Below, piece after piece: positions 25,220-34,607 of a DNA stretch of 64,000 bases. The notes under the pieces were generated by a model. It saw nothing but the letters and a program-made list of their open reading frames with translations. It was not told the origin of the DNA and ran no database searches. The stretch is from Terriglobia bacterium (lineage in GTDB: Bacteria > Acidobacteriota > Terriglobia > Terriglobales > Acidobacteriaceae): assembly GCA_020072815.1 (NCBI GenBank), contig JAIQGE010000003.1, positions 62,001 to 126,000 on the forward strand, written 5' to 3'. A program made the translations under genes and the position numbers. Positions within the stretch are counted from its first letter, which is position 1. Every line of letters begins with the position of its first letter.

Positions 25220-26281
25220 CTATTTGCCGGCCTTGGCCGCCGCCGGTTGCCGTTGCGGCTCCTGAACGTTGCGATGCACTACCGGTGCAATCTGCCGGAT
25301 CTCGGCCATGAGTTCGTCAAACTGGTCAGGGAAGAGGGACTGCACGCCATCGGAAAGCGCGCGATCGGGATCATGGTGCACTTCCACGATCAGGCCGTCG
25401 GCTCCCACAGCCACCGCGGCCCTCGCCAGCGGCAACACTTTGTCGCGCTTGCCGGTGCCGTGGCTGGGGTCCACGATGATGGGCAGATGGCTCAGCTTCT
25501 GTACCGCCGGGACTATGCTCAAGTCCAGCGTGTTGCGGGTGTGGTCGGCAAAAGTGCGGACGCCGCGTTCGCACAGGACCACCTGGTAGTTGCCTTCATT
25601 CAGAACGTATTCGGCGGCCATGAGAAATTCTTCCAAGGTCGCCGACATGCCGCGCTTCAGCAGCACCGGCTTGCGCGTCTGTCCGGCTTTCTTGAGCAGG
25701 GAGAAATTCTGCATGTTGCGCGCGCCAATCTGGATCATGTCCGCGTACTGGGCCACCAGGTCAAGCGACTCGTGGTCAATTGCCTCGGTGACGATCAGCA
25801 GGCCGAAGCGGTCGCGAATTTCGGCCATGATCTTCAAAGCTTCTTCACCCATACCCTGGAAGGCGTATGGCGAGGTGCGCGGCTTGTAGGCGCCGCCGCG
25901 GAAAAATCTCGCTCCCGCGCGGGCCACACGCTCGGCGGCGGCAAACGCCTGCTCGCGGGATTCAATGGAACACGGGCCGGCGATGATCCCCAGATCGCGC
26001 TCGCCGAAAGTGGCGTCACTGCCGGGGAAGCGGACGACCGTGTCTTCATCTTTCACGTCGCGGCTCACCAGCTTGTACGGCTTGCTGACGACGATCACTT
26101 CCTGCACGCCCGACATTTCTTCCAGCGCGCCGGCTTCCACCGCGCCTTTGTTGCCAGTAATTCCAATGGCCGTGCGCATGGCGCCGGGAATGGCGTGCGG
26201 GCGATAGCCCAGCGATTCAATCCTGTCGCAAACGGCACGCACCTGTTCGTCCGTGGCGTGCGCCTTCATTACCACCAGCAT
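25220..26281 (-). CDS. aroF: 3-deoxy-7-phosphoheptulonate synthase (DAHP synthase), type I-beta
   Basis: This first enzyme of the shikimate pathway joins phosphoenolpyruvate and erythrose-4-phosphate. ATG 26281 is chosen (AGGA just upstream), giving 353 aa. An N-terminal ferredoxin-like regulatory domain ('[21 protein letters not shown]', about 1-70) precedes the barrel. The barrel motifs are '[13 protein letters not shown]', '[24 protein letters not shown]', '[13 protein letters not shown]', '[14 protein letters not shown]', 'CERGVRTF' and '[12 protein letters not shown]'. This architecture is that of Thermotoga/Bacillus-like feedback-regulated enzymes. Confidence 0.94.
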   Translation of the reverse strand: MLVVMKAHATDEQVRAVCDRIESLGYRPHAIPGAMRTAIGITGNKGAVEAGALEEMSGVQEVIVVSKPYKLVSRDVKDEDTVVRFPGSDATFGERDLGIIAGPCSIESREQAFAAAERVARAGARFFRGGAYKPRTSPYAFQGMGEEALKIMAEIRDRFGLLIVTEAIDHESLDLVAQYADMIQIGARNMQNFSLLKKAGQTRKPVLLKRGMSATLEEFLMAAEYVLNEGNYQVVLCERGVRTFADHTRNTLDLSIVPAVQKLSHLPIIVDPSHGTGKRDKVLPLARAAVAVGADGLIVEVHHDPDRALSDGVQSLFPDQFDELMAEIRQIAPVVHRNVQEPQRQPAAAKAGK

Positions 26282-26386
26282 TTTGGTCCTGACCCCTGTA
26301 AAAAGCACTTTCAGTGTACTGTGATTGGCGCGTCCTGGGCAATCAAAAGGCCTTAGATTAGCGTGTTAAAATCAGTGGTTTAGCGC

Positions 26387-27358
26387 ATGTCTTTCGACGA
26401 TACAGGCTCAAAACGCAAGCTGGGCATGAAGGACGTGCTGCTGTGGTCGCATGGCGACCCTCCGCCGCCCAGCCTCAGACTGGTAGGTATTCATACCTCC
26501 ACCGCGGGCGGCGTGGCGACCTCCGCCGAGAGGGCCTACCGGCTGGGCGCAAACACTTTCCAGATTTTTTCCTCCAGCCCGCGACAATGGCAGCCGTACC
26601 CGTTGTCGCAAGCGCAGTGCGACGAAATGCGCCGGCTGAGGGAAAAGTACCGCCTTGGTCCGCTGGTCATTCATGCTGGATATCTGGTGAACCTGGCCAG
26701 CGCCGCCGCTGAGTTTCACCGCAAGTCGGTCCAGGCCTTTCGCGGCGAGGTGGAGCGTGCACTTGCTCTGGGCGCCGAGTTTCTGGTGCTGCATCCCGGC
26801 TCTTTTCGCGGACGCAGCCGCGAAGAAGGTTTGCAATTGGTGGCGCGCTCCATCGCCGAAGCAGCGCAAGGACTTGGACTGGAGAATTCCCACCTCCGGG
26901 TCCTGATTGAGAACACAGCCGGAGCCGAGTTCTCCCTGGGTGGATCGTTTGAGCAGGTAGGGCATCTTTTGCAGTATCTGTCTCCCGTCTGTCCCGTAGG
27001 CGCGTGCATTGATACCTGCCACACGCATGTTTCCGGGTATGACATGGTCACCGAAAGCGGATGGCAGGAAACCATGCAGAAGCTGGATACGGCCATCGGC
27101 CTCAAGAACGTTTTTGTCTGGCACTGCAATGATGCGAAGGACCCCTGCGGCTCCCGGCGTGACCGGCATGAGCACATCGGCCGGGGAACCATGGGACTGG
27201 AACCCTTCCGGCGATTGCTGAACGACTCACGCACTGCGCATGCCGCTTTCATCGCGGAGACGCCCATTGACGAGCCCAAGGACGATTTGCGCAACGTCGG
27301 GAAATTGAAATCACTAGTGCAAGGCGCCGGGGTTCCGGCAAGAAGAAAAAGGGCATAA
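26387..27358 (+). CDS. nfo: Endonuclease IV (AP endonuclease family 2)
   Basis: The 323-aa protein carries the trinuclear zinc-site motifs of endonuclease IV: 'GIHTSTAGGV', 'VIHAGYLVNLAS', 'LVLHPGSFRGRS', 'VLIENTAGAEFSLGG', 'ACIDTCHTHVSGYDM', 'VWHCNDAKDPCGSRRDRHEHIGRG' and 'FIAETPID'. The enzyme cleaves abasic sites in DNA repair. It has about 35 extra N-terminal residues before the first strand, so a later start is possible; the chosen ATG is at 26387. It is 8 bp upstream of leuS. Confidence 0.93.
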   Translation: MSFDDTGSKRKLGMKDVLLWSHGDPPPPSLRLVGIHTSTAGGVATSAERAYRLGANTFQIFSSSPRQWQPYPLSQAQCDEMRRLREKYRLGPLVIHAGYLVNLASAAAEFHRKSVQAFRGEVERALALGAEFLVLHPGSFRGRSREEGLQLVARSIAEAAQGLGLENSHLRVLIENTAGAEFSLGGSFEQVGHLLQYLSPVCPVGACIDTCHTHVSGYDMVTESGWQETMQKLDTAIGLKNVFVWHCNDAKDPCGSRRDRHEHIGRGTMGLEPFRRLLNDSRTAHAAFIAETPIDEPKDDLRNVGKLKSLVQGAGVPARRKRA

Positions 27359-27366
27359 GATAGAAC

Positions 27367-29934
27367 ATGGCTGAAACCACCAACATTCCCGCCAACCCAT
27401 CGCAACGGCAAAATGATGACCGTTACGATCACCAGCGCATAGAAGAGAAGTGGCACGCCCGCTGGCAGGCCGATCCCAGCCTCTTTGCGGCTGAACCGCA
27501 TGACAGCAAGCGCAAGAAGTACTACGTGCTGGAAATGCTGCCGTATCCCTCCGGCGCGTTGCACATGGGACACGTACGCAATTACGCCATCGGAGACGCG
27601 CTTGCCCGCTACATGTGGATGCGCGGCTACAACGTGCTTCATCCCATGGGCTGGGACGCTTTCGGCCTGCCCGCGGAAAACGCCGCCATCAAGAACAACG
27701 TTCCGCCGAAGAAGTGGACGCTCGACAACATCGCGCACATGAAGACCCAGATGAAGCGCATGGGCTTCAGCTACGACTGGTCGCGCGAAGTCACCACATG
27801 TTTGCCGGAATACTACCGCTGGAACCAGTGGTTCTTCCTGAAGCTCTTTGAGAAAGGCCTGGCGTATCGCAAGAAGAGCAAGGTGAATTGGTGCCCGGAG
27901 TGCGCCACGGTGCTGGCCAACGAGCAGGTGGTCGGCGGCATGTGCTGGCGGCATGAGGACACGCCGGTGGAGCAGCGCGAGTTGGAGCAGTGGTTCGTCC
28001 GCACCACCAAATATTCTGACGAATTGCTCAACAGCCTGGACCAGCTTGAAGGCTGGCCGGAAAAAGTCAAGACCATGCAGCGCAACTGGATTGGCCGCAG
28101 TGAAGGCGCGCTGGTGGATTTCCAAATTGATACTTCAGAAGGGAAGCTGGCTGGAAAGATCACCGTCTTCACCACGCGGATTGACACCATTTTCGGCGCG
28201 ACTTCCATCCAACTTGCGCCGCAGCATCCGCTGGTGGCGGCCTTGATCGGCGACGATTCGCACCTTCAAGCAAAGGTTGAAGAAATGTCCGGCGAGCAAG
28301 GCAAAGCCAAAGAAGCCGGCGATTTCAGCGAGATTGAGAAGCACGGCGTCTTCACCGGCGCTTACGCCATCAATCCGTTTAACCAGGAGAAAGTCCCCAT
28401 CTGGGTGGCCAACTACATACTGATGGACTACGGGACGGGCGCCATCATGTCCGTGCCGGCGCACGACGAGCGCGACTATGAGTTCGCGCAAAAGTACGGC
28501 CTGGAAATTCGGATCGTGATTCTGCCCCGGCGCGTAGGCGAACCTCCCGCCCCAGGCGAACCTGAGAAGCCTGTGCTTCCCTACACGCACACTGACAGCA
28601 TGCTCATCAATTCCGGGGAGTTCAACGAGCTCTCCAATGAAGATGCCATAAAGAAGATGGCGGAATTCGCGGAGCAATATGGCTTTGGCAAGCCAACTGT
28701 CACCTATCGCTTGAAGGATTGGGGCATCTCGCGCCAGCGTTACTGGGGCACGCCCATCCCTATGTTGTACTGCGAAAAAGACGGCGTGGTTCCAGTGCCG
28801 GAAAGCCAGCTTCCGGTGGTCTTGCCCGACAACGTGGACATCACTTTGCAAGGCGGATCGCCGCTCGGCCGCGTGCCGGAGTTCATCAACGCCAAGTGTC
28901 CCAAGTGCGGCGGTCCGGCGCGCCGCGAGACTGACACCATGGACACCTTCGTGGATTCGTCCTGGTATTTCTATCGTTACACCAGCGCCCAGCTCAAGGA
29001 CCGTGCGCTGGACACGGCGACCGTGGATTATTGGTTCCCGATTGACCAGTACATCGGCGGCGTGGAGCACGCCATTCTGCACTTGATTTACTCGCGCTTC
29101 TGGACCAAGTTCATGCGCGACCTCGGCCTCGTGCACAACAGTGAGCCGGTCGAACGCCTCTTTACCCAGGGCATGGTCATCAAAGACGGCGCCAAGATGT
29201 CCAAGAGCAAAGGAAACATCGTTTCGCCCGACGACATGGTGGCCCGCTATGGCGCCGACTCCACTCGCATGTACGCGCTCTTTGCCGCGCCTCCGGACCG
29301 CGACCTTGACTGGCAGGAAGCCGGCGTGGAAGGCGTTTACCGTTTTGTGGGGCGCATCTATCGTTTTGTGATGCGCAACGCCGCCGCAACGCGAGCAGAC
29401 AGCAGCACGAAGCCGGCTCAGATTTCTCCCAAAGTCCGCCAGGTGCAGCGCAAACTCCACCAGACCATCAAACGCGTCACCGACGATTTCCAGGGCCGCT
29501 GGCATTTCAACACATGCGTGGCCGCCATCATGGAGTTCGTCAACGAACTTTACGGCGCGGAAGAGGAAATCACTGCTGGAAGGTTCCCGGCGCCGGTCCT
29601 CGTCGACGTCCAGCGCAAGCTGGTCTTGTTGCTGGCTCCGTTCGCGCCTTATTTGGCCGCAGAGCTCTGGGAAGTTCTGGGCGAGAAGGACGCGCTCCTT
29701 CGCCATCCCTGGCCGGAATACGATCCTGCGCTCGCCAAAGAGGACGAGATCACCTACGCAGTGCAGATCAACGGCAAGCTTCGTAGCCACGTGTCCGTCC
29801 CCGCGGACAGCCCGGAAGACTTGGTCCTGGATCGCGTGCTGGCCGACGAGAAAACCCGCGCCGTTCTGGAAGGCAAGGAAATTGTGAAGAAGATCGTGGT
29901 GCCGGGCAAGCTGGTCAACCTGGTGGTGAAGTAG
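27367..29934 (+). CDS. leuS: Leucyl-tRNA synthetase
   Basis: The 855-aa class I synthetase has 'HMGHVRNYAIGD' as HIGH motif, the zinc-type 'NWCPECATVLANEQ', the CP1 editing domain with 'TTRIDTIFGAT' and 'YGTGAIMSVPAHDERDYEFA', and the KMSKS loop 'KMSKSKGNIVSPDDM'. The C-terminal anticodon and leucine-specific domains are complete ('YAVQINGKLRSHVSVPADSPEDLV'). The length is normal. Separated by 8 bp from nfo and 13 bp from the following membrane protein, it is part of a plus-strand run to guaA. Confidence 0.97.
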   Translation: MAETTNIPANPSQRQNDDRYDHQRIEEKWHARWQADPSLFAAEPHDSKRKKYYVLEMLPYPSGALHMGHVRNYAIGDALARYMWMRGYNVLHPMGWDAFGLPAENAAIKNNVPPKKWTLDNIAHMKTQMKRMGFSYDWSREVTTCLPEYYRWNQWFFLKLFEKGLAYRKKSKVNWCPECATVLANEQVVGGMCWRHEDTPVEQRELEQWFVRTTKYSDELLNSLDQLEGWPEKVKTMQRNWIGRSEGALVDFQIDTSEGKLAGKITVFTTRIDTIFGATSIQLAPQHPLVAALIGDDSHLQAKVEEMSGEQGKAKEAGDFSEIEKHGVFTGAYAINPFNQEKVPIWVANYILMDYGTGAIMSVPAHDERDYEFAQKYGLEIRIVILPRRVGEPPAPGEPEKPVLPYTHTDSMLINSGEFNELSNEDAIKKMAEFAEQYGFGKPTVTYRLKDWGISRQRYWGTPIPMLYCEKDGVVPVPESQLPVVLPDNVDITLQGGSPLGRVPEFINAKCPKCGGPARRETDTMDTFVDSSWYFYRYTSAQLKDRALDTATVDYWFPIDQYIGGVEHAILHLIYSRFWTKFMRDLGLVHNSEPVERLFTQGMVIKDGAKMSKSKGNIVSPDDMVARYGADSTRMYALFAAPPDRDLDWQEAGVEGVYRFVGRIYRFVMRNAAATRADSSTKPAQISPKVRQVQRKLHQTIKRVTDDFQGRWHFNTCVAAIMEFVNELYGAEEEITAGRFPAPVLVDVQRKLVLLLAPFAPYLAAELWEVLGEKDALLRHPWPEYDPALAKEDEITYAVQINGKLRSHVSVPADSPEDLVLDRVLADEKTRAVLEGKEIVKKIVVPGKLVNLVVK

Positions 29935-29947
29935 CGGATAGAAGCTA

Positions 29948-30877
29948 GTGGCTACTCCCAACCCCATCACCGCTGGACCTCGCGCTGTGTTGCACGATCC
30001 GGTGGTCTTCCTGTTGGAGTTGCTGTGGCGCTGGTGTTTTGGCGGCGTAGCGTTTGCGGTGTTGTTCGCATCGGCCTTGGCGCTCTCCAACGGCGTCACA
30101 GTCACTGCCGCTGACTCCGTCGGCTTGCGCAGCCATGACGCCCTGCAAGTCACGCTGGCGCTTCGCCATACGCTGGCGATCATGCCCGCGCGGCTTTTGA
30201 TCACGGCCCTGGCCGTGCTGCTCTTTGTCACCCTGCTGTGGACGCTCCTCGGCGCCGCCGGCCGTGCGCTGTTGCTGAGCCGCACCGCGCCGGACAAGCG
30301 GCCATTTCGCTTTCGCAGCATTCTGGTGGTCCAAGGCTGGCGGGCTGCGTTCGCGTGGCTGGCGATTCTGGCCATGATCACGTTGATCGCAGTGGCTGCG
30401 GGAATCGCCGGCAGCAAAAAAGACCCAGATCCATTTTTCTTCTACCTGGTGGGGATGGTTTCCTCTCTCTTTATCGCGGTGTTCTGGGCGGCGATCAACT
30501 GGTATCTGTCGTTGGCGACCATCTTCTGCTATGCCGGCACGCGCGCGCGCGGCGCGGTCCGCGAGACCATCGGCTGGGTGCACGTTCGCGCCGCTGACCT
30601 GGGCGGCATCAGCGGAATCTTCGTCCTGGTCCGTCTGGCTTTCGTCGCCCTCACTGTAATCTTGCTGTTCTTGCCTTCAGGGATACTGGCGGCTTCGCCG
30701 CGTGCGTCTTTCCTGTGGATGTCTGTAGTGGCCCTTCTGTATTTTGGCTTCTCCGATTTCCTCAACATCGCGCGGCTGCTCTCCTACATGTCGGTGGAGG
30801 ATGCCGTCGCGGAAGAGATCATTGAGGCCTCTGGGCGCCACCCGGGAGAATCCAAGCGCCGCCCGCCGCGTTTCTAA
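29948..30877 (+). CDS. Uncharacterised integral membrane protein
   Basis: This is a 309-aa protein starting with GTG 29948. About six hydrophobic helices are evident: approximately 28-52, 75-105, 135-160, 172-198, 225-250 and 255-275. A conserved-looking basic segment 'LLLSRTAPDKRPFRFRSIL' lies between helices 2 and 3, and the tail is hydrophilic. The architecture resembles permease-like or glycerophosphoryl-membrane (DUF7847-like) proteins, but no family could be assigned. The position in a leuS-guaA run does not indicate a role. Confidence 0.75.
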   Translation: MATPNPITAGPRAVLHDPVVFLLELLWRWCFGGVAFAVLFASALALSNGVTVTAADSVGLRSHDALQVTLALRHTLAIMPARLLITALAVLLFVTLLWTLLGAAGRALLLSRTAPDKRPFRFRSILVVQGWRAAFAWLAILAMITLIAVAAGIAGSKKDPDPFFFYLVGMVSSLFIAVFWAAINWYLSLATIFCYAGTRARGAVRETIGWVHVRAADLGGISGIFVLVRLAFVALTVILLFLPSGILAASPRASFLWMSVVALLYFGFSDFLNIARLLSYMSVEDAVAEEIIEASGRHPGESKRRPPRF

Positions 30878-30926
30878 AAGTCTTCTTGGCCCTTTACACC
30901 TGCGCGTGAATCAGAGAAAATCATTC

Positions 30927-32477
30927 GTGGAAGAACAATCCATTGTCATCCTCGACTTTGGCTCGCAATACACGCAGCTGATTGCGCGCCGCATACGCGA
31001 ACTGAAAGTTTTCTCCGCGGTCCTGCCCTGCACGGCAACTCTGGAAGAAGTTAAGAGCTACAAGCCTGCCGGCATCATCCTGAGCGGCGGACCCTCGTCC
31101 GTTTACGACGCGGACGCCCCGCCCGCCGACGAACGCATCCTCGCCCAGGGGCTCCCCGTGCTCGGAATCTGTTACGGGCTGCACTACATCACGCACAAGC
31201 TGGGCGGCAAGATCGTCCCCGGCCCCAAGCGTGAATACGGCCATGCCGAAATCGCGGTTTCCGGCGACTCTCGCCTCTTCCGCACCCTGCCCTCGACGAT
31301 GAATGTCTGGATGTCGCACGGCGACGAAGCCAAGGCCTTGCCGCCGGGGTTCAGCGTGGTGGCCAAGTCCAGCAACGCGCTGGCGGCCATGCAGGATGAG
31401 TCGCGACGCATATGGGCCGTGCAGTTTCATCCGGAAGTCCACCACACCAAACAGGGAATTGATCTGCTGCGGAACTTTGTTTATGAAATCTGTGGCGCGC
31501 GCGGCGACTGGACCCCGCAGCATTTCATTGATGAAACCATTCGCCAGGTGCGCGCCACTGTGGGCGAACAAGGCAGGGCCATCTGCGCGCTCTCCGGCGG
31601 CGTGGACTCCGCCGTGGCCGCCACGCTGGTGGACAAAGCCATTGGCCGGCGATTGCTCTGCATCTTCGTTAACAACGGCGTGCTGCGCAAGAACGAGTTC
31701 CAGAAAGTCCAGCAGAACCTGCGCGACAAGCTCGGCTTGAACCTTGACGCCGTGGATTCCACCAAACTCTTCCTGGACAAGCTGGCCGGCGTCACCGACC
31801 CGGAAACCAAGCGCAAAATCATCGGCAACACCTTCATTGAAGTCTTTGACCAGGAAGCGCACCGCGTGGAAAAAGACTTTGGCAAAGTTGACTTCCTGGT
31901 GCAGGGCACGCTGTACCCGGACGTGATTGAATCGCGCAGCGTGCGCGGCCCCTCGCAGACCATCAAGACCCACCACAACGTGGGCGGTCTGCCGGAAACC
32001 ATGAAACTCAAGCTCATTGAACCTTTAAAGGATTTGTTTAAGGATGAGGTGCGAAATATCGGCAGGGAAATGGGTATGCCGGAGGAGATATTGCAGCGCC
32101 AGCCCTTCCCCGGACCCGGTCTTGCCGTGCGGATTCTGGGTGAAGTCACGCCCGAGCGCATCGCGCTGCTCCAGGAAGCCGATGACATCGTGGTGAATGA
32201 GATTCGCCGCGCCGGACTCTACGCCCAGATCTGGCAGTCGTTCGCCGTGCTGCTGCCGGTGATGTCGGTGGGCGTAATGGGCGACCAGCGCACTTACGCT
32301 TACACCTGCGCCATCCGCGCCGTGCATTCGGAAGACGGCATGACCGCGGACTGGGTGCCGCTGCCGTACGACGTTCTCAAGCGAATCTCCAACCGCATCG
32401 TGAACGAGGTGCGCGGCATCAACCGCGTGGTCTATGATGTGACTTCCAAACCACCGGGGACGATTGAGTGGGAGTGA
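30927..32477 (+). CDS. guaA: GMP synthase (glutamine-hydrolysing)
   Basis: GuaA converts XMP to GMP with glutamine nitrogen. The GTG at 30927 is chosen as start (MEEQSIVILDFGSQYTQLIARR), giving the usual 516 aa; GTG 30906 is an in-frame alternative and the frame stays open beyond that. The amidotransferase domain has the Cys in 'ILGICYGLHYI' and His-x-Glu in 'VQFHPEVHH'. The PP-loop is 'ALSGGVDSAVAA', and the C-terminal dimerisation domain has 'RQPFPGPGLAVRILGE' and ends 'PPGTIEWE'. It is followed 6 bp later by a DinB gene. Confidence 0.96.
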   Translation: MEEQSIVILDFGSQYTQLIARRIRELKVFSAVLPCTATLEEVKSYKPAGIILSGGPSSVYDADAPPADERILAQGLPVLGICYGLHYITHKLGGKIVPGPKREYGHAEIAVSGDSRLFRTLPSTMNVWMSHGDEAKALPPGFSVVAKSSNALAAMQDESRRIWAVQFHPEVHHTKQGIDLLRNFVYEICGARGDWTPQHFIDETIRQVRATVGEQGRAICALSGGVDSAVAATLVDKAIGRRLLCIFVNNGVLRKNEFQKVQQNLRDKLGLNLDAVDSTKLFLDKLAGVTDPETKRKIIGNTFIEVFDQEAHRVEKDFGKVDFLVQGTLYPDVIESRSVRGPSQTIKTHHNVGGLPETMKLKLIEPLKDLFKDEVRNIGREMGMPEEILQRQPFPGPGLAVRILGEVTPERIALLQEADDIVVNEIRRAGLYAQIWQSFAVLLPVMSVGVMGDQRTYAYTCAIRAVHSEDGMTADWVPLPYDVLKRISNRIVNEVRGINRVVYDVTSKPPGTIEWE

Positions 32478-32483
32478 TGCGCT

Positions 32484-33044
32484 TTGGCCGATTTATCCCA
32501 GCAGAGCTTGTTTGAGCAGATCAATGACGTCCGCCAGCGCGCCACGTGGGTCGTCGAGCGGCGGACGCCGGAGAAGCTCACGCAGCGCCCTGATCCCAGC
32601 AGGTGGTCCATTGCCGAGTGCGTCGGGCACCTCAACATCGTGATGGACGACTACCAGCCGCTGATTACTGCGGCAATTGAGCATGCGCGCAAAGAAAACC
32701 TGATCGGCAAAGGCCCGTTCAACCTGGGCATCATGGGCCGTTTCATGGTCAAGACCATGGAGCCGCCAGTGAAAAGGAAATTCAAAGCGGTGCCGCGCTT
32801 GGCCCATCCTGTTCCGGTGGGCGACGGAAGCAAGCTGCTGGAAGGTTTTCTTGCCCGGCAGGACGAACTCGAAAAGCTGGTCCGTCAGGCGGAAGGGCTC
32901 AATCAGGAAAAGATCAAGATCCAATCGCCGTACGCGTGGTGGCTGCGCTTGCGGTTGTGCGCGGTTTTTGCTTTCATTCTTGCTCATGAGCGCCGCCACA
33001 TTGACCAGGCGGAAGCAGTTTGCAGGGTAGTTGCGCCCGGCTGA
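32484..33044 (+). CDS. DinB-family four-helix protein, copy 1
   Basis: This 186-aa DinB-like (DinB_2/YfiT type) protein starts with TTG 32484. Two histidine motifs for metal binding are visible: 'AECVGHLNIVMDDY' at the end of helix 1/2 and 'AFILAHERRHIDQAEAV' in helix 4. The family includes metal-dependent thiol S-transferases and stress-induced proteins of unknown activity. It lies 6 bp behind guaA and is followed by a homologous copy; overall similarity to it is recognisable ('RADPAKWSVAECLAHLN'). Confidence 0.85.
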   Translation: MADLSQQSLFEQINDVRQRATWVVERRTPEKLTQRPDPSRWSIAECVGHLNIVMDDYQPLITAAIEHARKENLIGKGPFNLGIMGRFMVKTMEPPVKRKFKAVPRLAHPVPVGDGSKLLEGFLARQDELEKLVRQAEGLNQEKIKIQSPYAWWLRLRLCAVFAFILAHERRHIDQAEAVCRVVAPG

Positions 33045-33110
33045 CAGAAAACTCCCGGATGGTGAACACTCTGCGGCGCAGAGTGCAGATTTGAAAACAG
33101 GTAAACTCCG

Positions 33111-33674
33111 ATGCAAATGGACGCAACGCAGCTCTCCCAGGAAGTAAACGACTGTCGCCGCCGTGCCGAACAACTCGTCAACGGCATGTTGCCAGAGCAG
33201 CTGACGAAACGAGCTGATCCCGCCAAGTGGTCGGTGGCCGAGTGCCTTGCCCACCTGAATCTCACGGCGAAAGTGGTGCAGAAGATCGTGCGAAAAGGCG
33301 TGGCGCAGTCGCGCGCGCAATCGAATAGAAGCAAGGCCAGCCAGGGACCGTTCCCTTTAGGTGCTCGCGGCCGCCTGCTGATCTGGATCGCCGAACCGCC
33401 GCCCAAGTTCCGCATCCCCGCGCCCAAGAGCATTGCTCCACCGCAGGCGATTGATGATCCCACACAACTTCTGCCGGAATTCATGCGCGCCCAGGATGAA
33501 TGGGAAAGCCTGATGAAAGACGCCGAAGGCCTGGATCTCTCCCGCATCACCCTGGGGAATTTCCTCTCCCCGTTCCGCTGCCGGATGAGCGGCGGCATGT
33601 TGTGGATGATGGCCCACCAGCGCCGCCATTTGTGGCAGGCCGAGAACGTGAAGAAACAAATCACCGGCGCGTAG
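33111..33674 (+). CDS. DinB-family four-helix protein, copy 2
   Basis: The second, diverged DinB protein has 187 aa. Its motifs are 'WSVAECLAHLNLTAKVV' and 'MMAHQRRHLWQAENV', matching those of the preceding gene in position. Compared with copy 1, it keeps the two-Arg 'RRH' form of the last motif. Tandem paralogues suggest duplication and divergence. Activity is unknown; thiol or metal dependence is inferred from the family. The end is 9 bp from a convergent SDR gene. Confidence 0.83.
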   Translation: MQMDATQLSQEVNDCRRRAEQLVNGMLPEQLTKRADPAKWSVAECLAHLNLTAKVVQKIVRKGVAQSRAQSNRSKASQGPFPLGARGRLLIWIAEPPPKFRIPAPKSIAPPQAIDDPTQLLPEFMRAQDEWESLMKDAEGLDLSRITLGNFLSPFRCRMSGGMLWMMAHQRRHLWQAENVKKQITGA

Positions 33675-33683
33675 CGCGCAGGT

Positions 33684-34502
33684 TTACTTTCCTCGCTGAT
33701 TCAGGCTGCCGGTAATCGCCGTAACCAGCTTCCGCGGGCTGAAGCGGACGCTTTGCGCCAGCGCCCAATTCTTCACGCCGGTGATCACCAGCGTCCGGCC
33801 TTTCAGCATGGCGTGGTAGCCTTTGCGAGCTACTTCCTCTGAGCGCATTCTGCCTAACTTGAACAGCCGTGATTTCTCCATGTCCGCGCGCGCGGCAAAC
33901 TCCGTGGCCGTTGCCCCGGGACACAAGCAAGTCACGGTAATGCCGGTGCCCTTCAGTTCGTTCGCGATGGCCTCTGAGAAAGAGATCACATAGGCCTTGG
34001 TCGCATAGTAGACGGCCATGAACGGGCCGGGCTGGAATCCGGCGGTGGAGGCCACGTTCATGATGCGTCCCTGCTTGCGTTCCAGCATTCCCGGCAGCGC
34101 CAGCTTGGTCAGATGGGTTAGCGCGGTGATGTTAACCTGGATCATCTGCTGTTCGTCTTCAAGATGCGTATCTTTAAACTCGCCACAAGCCCCGAATCCC
34201 GCGTTGTTGATAAGCGCGTCCACCTGGAGGCCGCGCCGCGTAATCTCCTTCCACAGCTCAAGCGGAGTTTCGCTTCGTGCGAGGTCGCCGGCGATGGCGT
34301 GCACGCGATTGCCATGCTGCGCTTGCAACTCCTGCGCAATCTCTTCCAGTTTGCTCTGGTTGCGGGCGGTGATGATCAAATCAAAGTCCGGCGCCATCAG
34401 CCGCGCCAGATCCAGCCCGATTCCGCTGGAAGCTCCGGTGATGAGCGCGACCGGCAGCCGGTCTTTGGTATTGAGCGCGCCGGCATAAGCAGGGATGACC
34501 AT
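33684..34502 (-). CDS. SDR-family oxidoreductase, DltE/YqjQ-like
   Basis: The 272-residue SDR has NADP loop 'LITGASSGIGLDLARLM', NNAG in 'DALINNAGFGACGEF' and catalytic Ser-Tyr-Lys in 'MNVASTAGF' and 'VYYATKAYVISFSEA'. The later 'VTCLCPGATATEFAARADM' is typical of the DltE-like SDRs that often have lipid or sterol-like substrates. Substrate unknown. It is monocistronic on the minus strand, with the serpin gene ending 105 bp behind. Confidence 0.9.
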   Translation of the reverse strand: MVIPAYAGALNTKDRLPVALITGASSGIGLDLARLMAPDFDLIITARNQSKLEEIAQELQAQHGNRVHAIAGDLARSETPLELWKEITRRGLQVDALINNAGFGACGEFKDTHLEDEQQMIQVNITALTHLTKLALPGMLERKQGRIMNVASTAGFQPGPFMAVYYATKAYVISFSEAIANELKGTGITVTCLCPGATATEFAARADMEKSRLFKLGRMRSEEVARKGYHAMLKGRTLVITGVKNWALAQSVRFSPRKLVTAITGSLNQRGK

Positions 34503-34607
34503 GGGTTCCTCCGGGGAAAAGCGACACTCTAACAGATGCCAGCGCGATGGGGAGGACGCGAAGGCAGTGCCTGTCGCGGCAAACTGGAATCGAACAAACG
34601 CGGCCGG

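Noticed and set aside
26716-28125. 469-residue minus-strand open frame over nfo and leuS
   Set aside because: Opposite two recognised genes, no domain, and unlikely residue composition.
28135-30417. 760-residue minus-strand open frame over leuS and the next membrane protein
   Set aside because: It is antisense to leuS with complete synthetase motifs; no recognisable domain in the antisense product.
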